From contig CP093829.1 in assembly GCA_033063855.1 (NCBI GenBank), positions 17,825,537 through 17,889,536 on the forward strand: DNA of 64,000 bases, in the 5' to 3' direction. The notes under the pieces are model-generated. The model did not search any database and was not told the origin of the DNA. It was given only the letters and a program-made list of their open reading frames with translations. Below, piece after piece: positions 60,701-64,000 of this stretch; within the stretch, counting starts at the first letter, position 1; the number at the start of each line of letters is the position of its first letter. Made by a program: the position numbers and the translations under genes. This stretch comes from Smittia aterrima (Eukaryota; Arthropoda; Insecta; Diptera; Chironomidae).

Positions 60701-61806
60701 AATTGAAGCTTTTCATTTCTGTTTTGTTGATAATTGAGGAGGTATTTAATGTTTAAAAAGAAATCTCTCTCACATCCTAAAAGTAATTTTTGTAATAAAG
60801 TTTTCTCAGTTTTGAGGAGAAAGAATTAATTAAAATCTGCAACTTTACATCCAAAGCTTCAACATTCCTTTAAATAGATTTTTCGTTCATTGTTTGAAAT
60901 TTTCACTGTTCAGGATGAAAATGTAGAAAAATAAAATTTTGTTGATTAAGGGAGAAGTTCGTCAATTACGTCACTTAAGTTTTAATTTCTTTTTAAAGCC
61001 TTCTCAGAACTTTCTTCAATTTTTAAGCGAACTCAGAAGCTTTTTTCATTTATGTGACGTAATTTACGATTCTCCCCTCAACAACAACAACAGCTTTTAA
61101 CTGGCTGAGGTAAGTTTCTGCATCGTAGTTTCTCTCGAGCTTTTTATAAAAATTTCTTTTTTAAAGCAAAATATTTCTTCTTGAAATTTATTTTCTTCGT
61201 CTTCTCAGACTCAAAAGAACGTGAATCTAATTTTTATTGTCAAAGTTTCACTTCTTGTGTTTATTATTGTCAAGGATGCGATTTACGTTTGTCGTGAAAA
61301 AATTATGAATTTTCTTCTTGCGGCGGTTGCTTCCGACCAATTATTCATGATTCGACGCAAAACTCAATTCCGGGTTCGGAAAAAATTCTTTTGACAGCAA
61401 TCTTTCCCTGTTTTCATTTTTTTTAAGGAAAGAAACCTTTTCTTTATATGAAAACATTTTCCTTCTTAGGAGTAAGAAAGGAAATGGAAAAATTCCCGAA
61501 AACTTGAAGTTTCATTTCTTTTGATATGCCGTTCCAATGCGAAAAATGGCGACTTGATATGTTGCTTCTGCATTGAGAGAGAGTTAATAATTTATGTTGG
61601 AGGATATCGCTTCTGTGGAGATGTCTGATTGTTATCCGATATCTTTTCCCCTCGTCAGACGACGATGCTTGCTTACGACCAGCACCAAACAAGTATTCAA
61701 ATAAAATAAATTATGTCCTTGAGGGGCAACAAGCGAGCGGAGATGGAGAGCGTGATTACAAGATGATCCTACGCAAACTCTTACATGTGACAGTTATTGG
61801 ATATCT
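57717..61806. other. Gene-free AT-rich stretch with recurrent ATTGTC words
   Basis: 4.1 kb with no supported ORF (the longest, 114 codons at 59758-60102, has no domain). The plus strand carries ATTGTC at about 58700, 58877, 58911, 58944, 59042, 60264, 60384, 60686, 61236 and 61266, mostly within TTATTGTC or TATTGTCA. See findings. Confidence 0.6.
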
Positions 61807-64000
61807 TTAACCTCCGTGACTGTCGGCAAATTTGCTTGTGTGGTTGTTTATCTGGCTCAGTATCCATGGAATATATTTTGGGACGTTGGCGTACACTCCA
61901 GGCAGCCTGGGATGAGCGCACATAATTCCCCAGGAAACGATTCCACCAACAAACCAACGATCTCGCTCATTCGGATATGGACAAAGCTGCAGGCCGAAGA
62001 GAATTATATTTCAAGGATTCAAAGCTTTCAAAAGGTAAACAACTCACCAAAGGTCCGCCAGAGTCGCCCTAAATAAAGAAACAAATAAAAATAGAAAAGT
62101 TTAGCGATTAAAGATTTTTTTTTTCTTGGATGGTCAGCCTTCTCTTTAATTATTTTCTAGCTTTCTAAAAGATCTTACAAGAGAAAATTTGAGAAATTTA
62201 TTCAATTTACCTGACAAGCATCAAAACCTCCGGACTGTTCGTTTGAAATTGAAGAAGATTTACATCATCATCATATGAATAGAAAAGGAAACAAAGTTAT
62301 TACAAGACATGACCTTTACGAGAAGAAAAGGAAATCTCGTCATCGAAAAATTTAATCTTCTCTATATAACAATGAAGAAAGATCTTACTTCGTAACCAGC
62401 GCATATCATTCCTTCAGTGACATTTAGCGTATCAAGCCACTCGTTACACAAATCTCGATTAAGGACGGGAACGACAACTTCATTTATCGCTGGCTCGTAA
62501 GCTGTGTGCATTGAGTTGGGATTAGCTGTTTAGATGAGAATGAGAGTGTTGCATTGTTAAAATCTTTGTAAGGCTTTGTAATTGTTTAAACGACATCACA
62601 AGGATAAAAAAAACTTCCGACAGTAATTAGCGAACTAATTGAAAATGTGTTTCCTGTTTAAATATCATCGTTGCTTCTTTCTCATAATGAAAACTTTCCT
62701 CAATCTCGTTATCACGATGCAATTTTCATTGTGCATCAGAGCTTCCTTAATTACGCTAATTACATTTTGTCTCTCTCTCACTTAACTTCAACCAGAAGTC
62801 TCTGAGTGAACAATGAAGAAAGCTGATCAGAGTTTAAGTTGTCTTTGTCATCTTTGGTGACAGACGAGTTCGTGAATGCTCACTGAGGTGAAGCGTCTTC
62901 TCCCATTCTCTTACTTTCTTTTTGAGTGTCACAACTAAACATCCCCCGTGTCGTCTTCGTTGCGGAAGCACACATGACTCGACGTGGAAAAATGTTTGCT
63001 GCCTTCCAACCCTCGACAAACATTCACACATATGTGAGTTTGTTCATCAACATTTTCGGGGGTTTCTTGTCGACTGAATAGAAAACAAATTCTAAAAAGC
63101 GGGCAGAGAGAAAGAGAGAGCGGAGAAGGGAAGGAATTCAAACGGAAATTGAATTCCTGTCAATGCGAAGAGACAAAAGAGCTTTTCGTTGCTCGAGGGA
63201 GCTTCTTGTGGCATCGATTTAAAACGAACAAATAGAAAACTTACAGTTCTTGTCTTCCTTCTTCCCCCATCCAATTACTGTACAATTAGTGCCAGCGGGC
63301 AACTCCTTCATATCGGCTGGTGGCAGACAAACGGGCAATAAGTGATCATGGAATGCTACACGTGTCGCCAGCTGCAGGAAGAGAGAGAGAGAGGAAAAAA
63401 ATCGGTTGAATAAATAAAAGGCGATTAAGGCTCTCGAGATAAAAAAAGCTTTTCCGTACTTGAAACAACGCAATATCATTGTCATGTGCAACGATGTCGT
63501 TGTACTGCGGATGGGGAATCACTTTTTTGACCTTGATCTTCTGTCCGTAGTGAGCATGAGAGTGTCTCCTCGTCATCCCTAACTGAATCGTCCAATCGTT
63601 TAGATTGCGAAGCGTGTGGCTGCAAAAGCAAATGTTGACGTTAAAATTGAATTTCCATAAAATAAATTAACAGCTTATCGTACTTTCCAATGCAGTGCGA
63701 AGCGGTCAATACCCATTGGTCAGCAATTAAAACTCCAGCGCAATAGAAAATTTCCTCTGGTCCACCGAGAATCGCAGCGAGGAATGGCCAATCACCAGGA
63801 TTCGACTCACTTCCTCCAATTATTCGAGTTTTAGGAATTCTCCGCTTCTTTGTTCGAACCTTTCCGCATTCAAAGTTTGTGCATGTCAATTCCGCCACAA
63901 TTTGGGACTTGTCGTCGTTACAATTTGCGTAGTCCTTGAGTAAGTTTGTCGTTTTCCTCTGAGACATTCTCATCCATGCGGTTGGATCTTGATTGGACAT
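61807..64000 (-). CDS. Corin-like SRCR/trypsin-type serine protease, C-terminal part (partial, right edge)
   Basis: Exons 64000-63684, 63619-63460, 63371-63245, 62525-62389, 62234-62211, 62068-62048 and 61986-61807 join in frame to 321 residues, with the N-terminus off the edge. The first 50 residues resemble the end of an SRCR domain (LLKDYANC...LTCTNFECG) as in corin. The zymogen site is KTR|IIGGSES. Triad: His in LTASHC, Asp in DNDIALF, Ser in GDSGGPL. Asp six residues before the Ser (FDACQGDSGG) predicts trypsin-like Arg/Lys cleavage. The CG ahead of the activation site suggests the protease stays disulfide-linked to the stem. Other SRCR-protease genes (for example Tequila) remain possible. 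Two microexons of 24 and 21 nt encode the specificity pocket and active Ser. Confidence 0.8.
62526..63244 (-). other. Longest visible intron of the protease gene, 0.7 kb
   Basis: Donor AACT|GTAAGT, acceptor CTAAACAG. No nested gene recognised; ORFs inside are short and unsupported. Confidence 0.65.

Noticed and set aside
1..64000. CRISPR arrays, bacterial operons, tRNA/rRNA genes, transposases, viral insertions
   Set aside because: Looked for by eye (repeat-spacer patterns, tRNA B-box words, transposase or reverse-transcriptase motifs) and none was seen. Degenerate copies could be missed without a search.

Overview
The window is nuclear DNA of an insect. Genes are split by short GT-AG introns of roughly 50-150 bp, no bacterial signals are visible, and the products are animal families: Dpr immunoglobulin protein, two-lobed transferrin, NDUFA1, TPP II and a delta/epsilon-type GST. 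A secreted four-cysteine gene family and a membrane LRR/coiled-coil protein resembling mosquito LRIM proteins suggest a nematoceran fly, possibly a chironomid midge. That placement is inferred from remembered family traits, not from a search.

Layout. 0-4.5 kb: the 3' end of a PAP2 lipid phosphatase (+) converges on TRMO (-), followed by a small secreted cystine-knot cytokine gene (-) with IL-17-like spacing. 4.5-10.7 kb: no gene seen. 10.7-11.7 kb: a six-exon GST (-). 15-28.6 kb: four paralogous secreted four-cysteine proteins (one -, three +). One of them lies inside a 2.5 kb intron of a same-strand Dpr-family cell-surface gene (19.1-23.5 kb). 28.6-37.5 kb: a 9 kb gene-free stretch. 37.5-44 kb: a small basic Ser/Arg/Thr-rich protein gene (+), an LRR/coiled-coil/membrane receptor-like gene (-), and a divergently transcribed transferrin-1 gene (+). 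44-50.5 kb: no gene seen. 50.5-57.7 kb: a coiled-coil gene with an internal repeat (+) whose 3' end abuts that of TPP II (-), and NDUFA1 (+) divergent from TPP II. 57.7-61.8 kb: gene-free, AT-rich, with a one-stranded recurrent ATTGTC word. 61.8-64 kb: the protease end of a corin-like SRCR/trypsin-type gene (-), running off the right edge.

Working together. The LRR receptor-like gene and transferrin share a 592 bp intergenic region holding three kappaB-like and several GATA-like motifs, which would fit joint fat-body or immune control. The four secreted paralogs all have a GATA motif 5-14 bp upstream of a TATA box, and most have a TCAGT-type initiator about 30 bp downstream, suggesting one shared expression programme, perhaps gut. 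The other genes look like ordinary housekeeping or neuronal genes.

Exon structures were built by hand from splice signals and checked for reading-frame continuity. Exon edges should be accurate to within a base or so. First exons of Dpr and TPP II, and all UTRs, are less certain.
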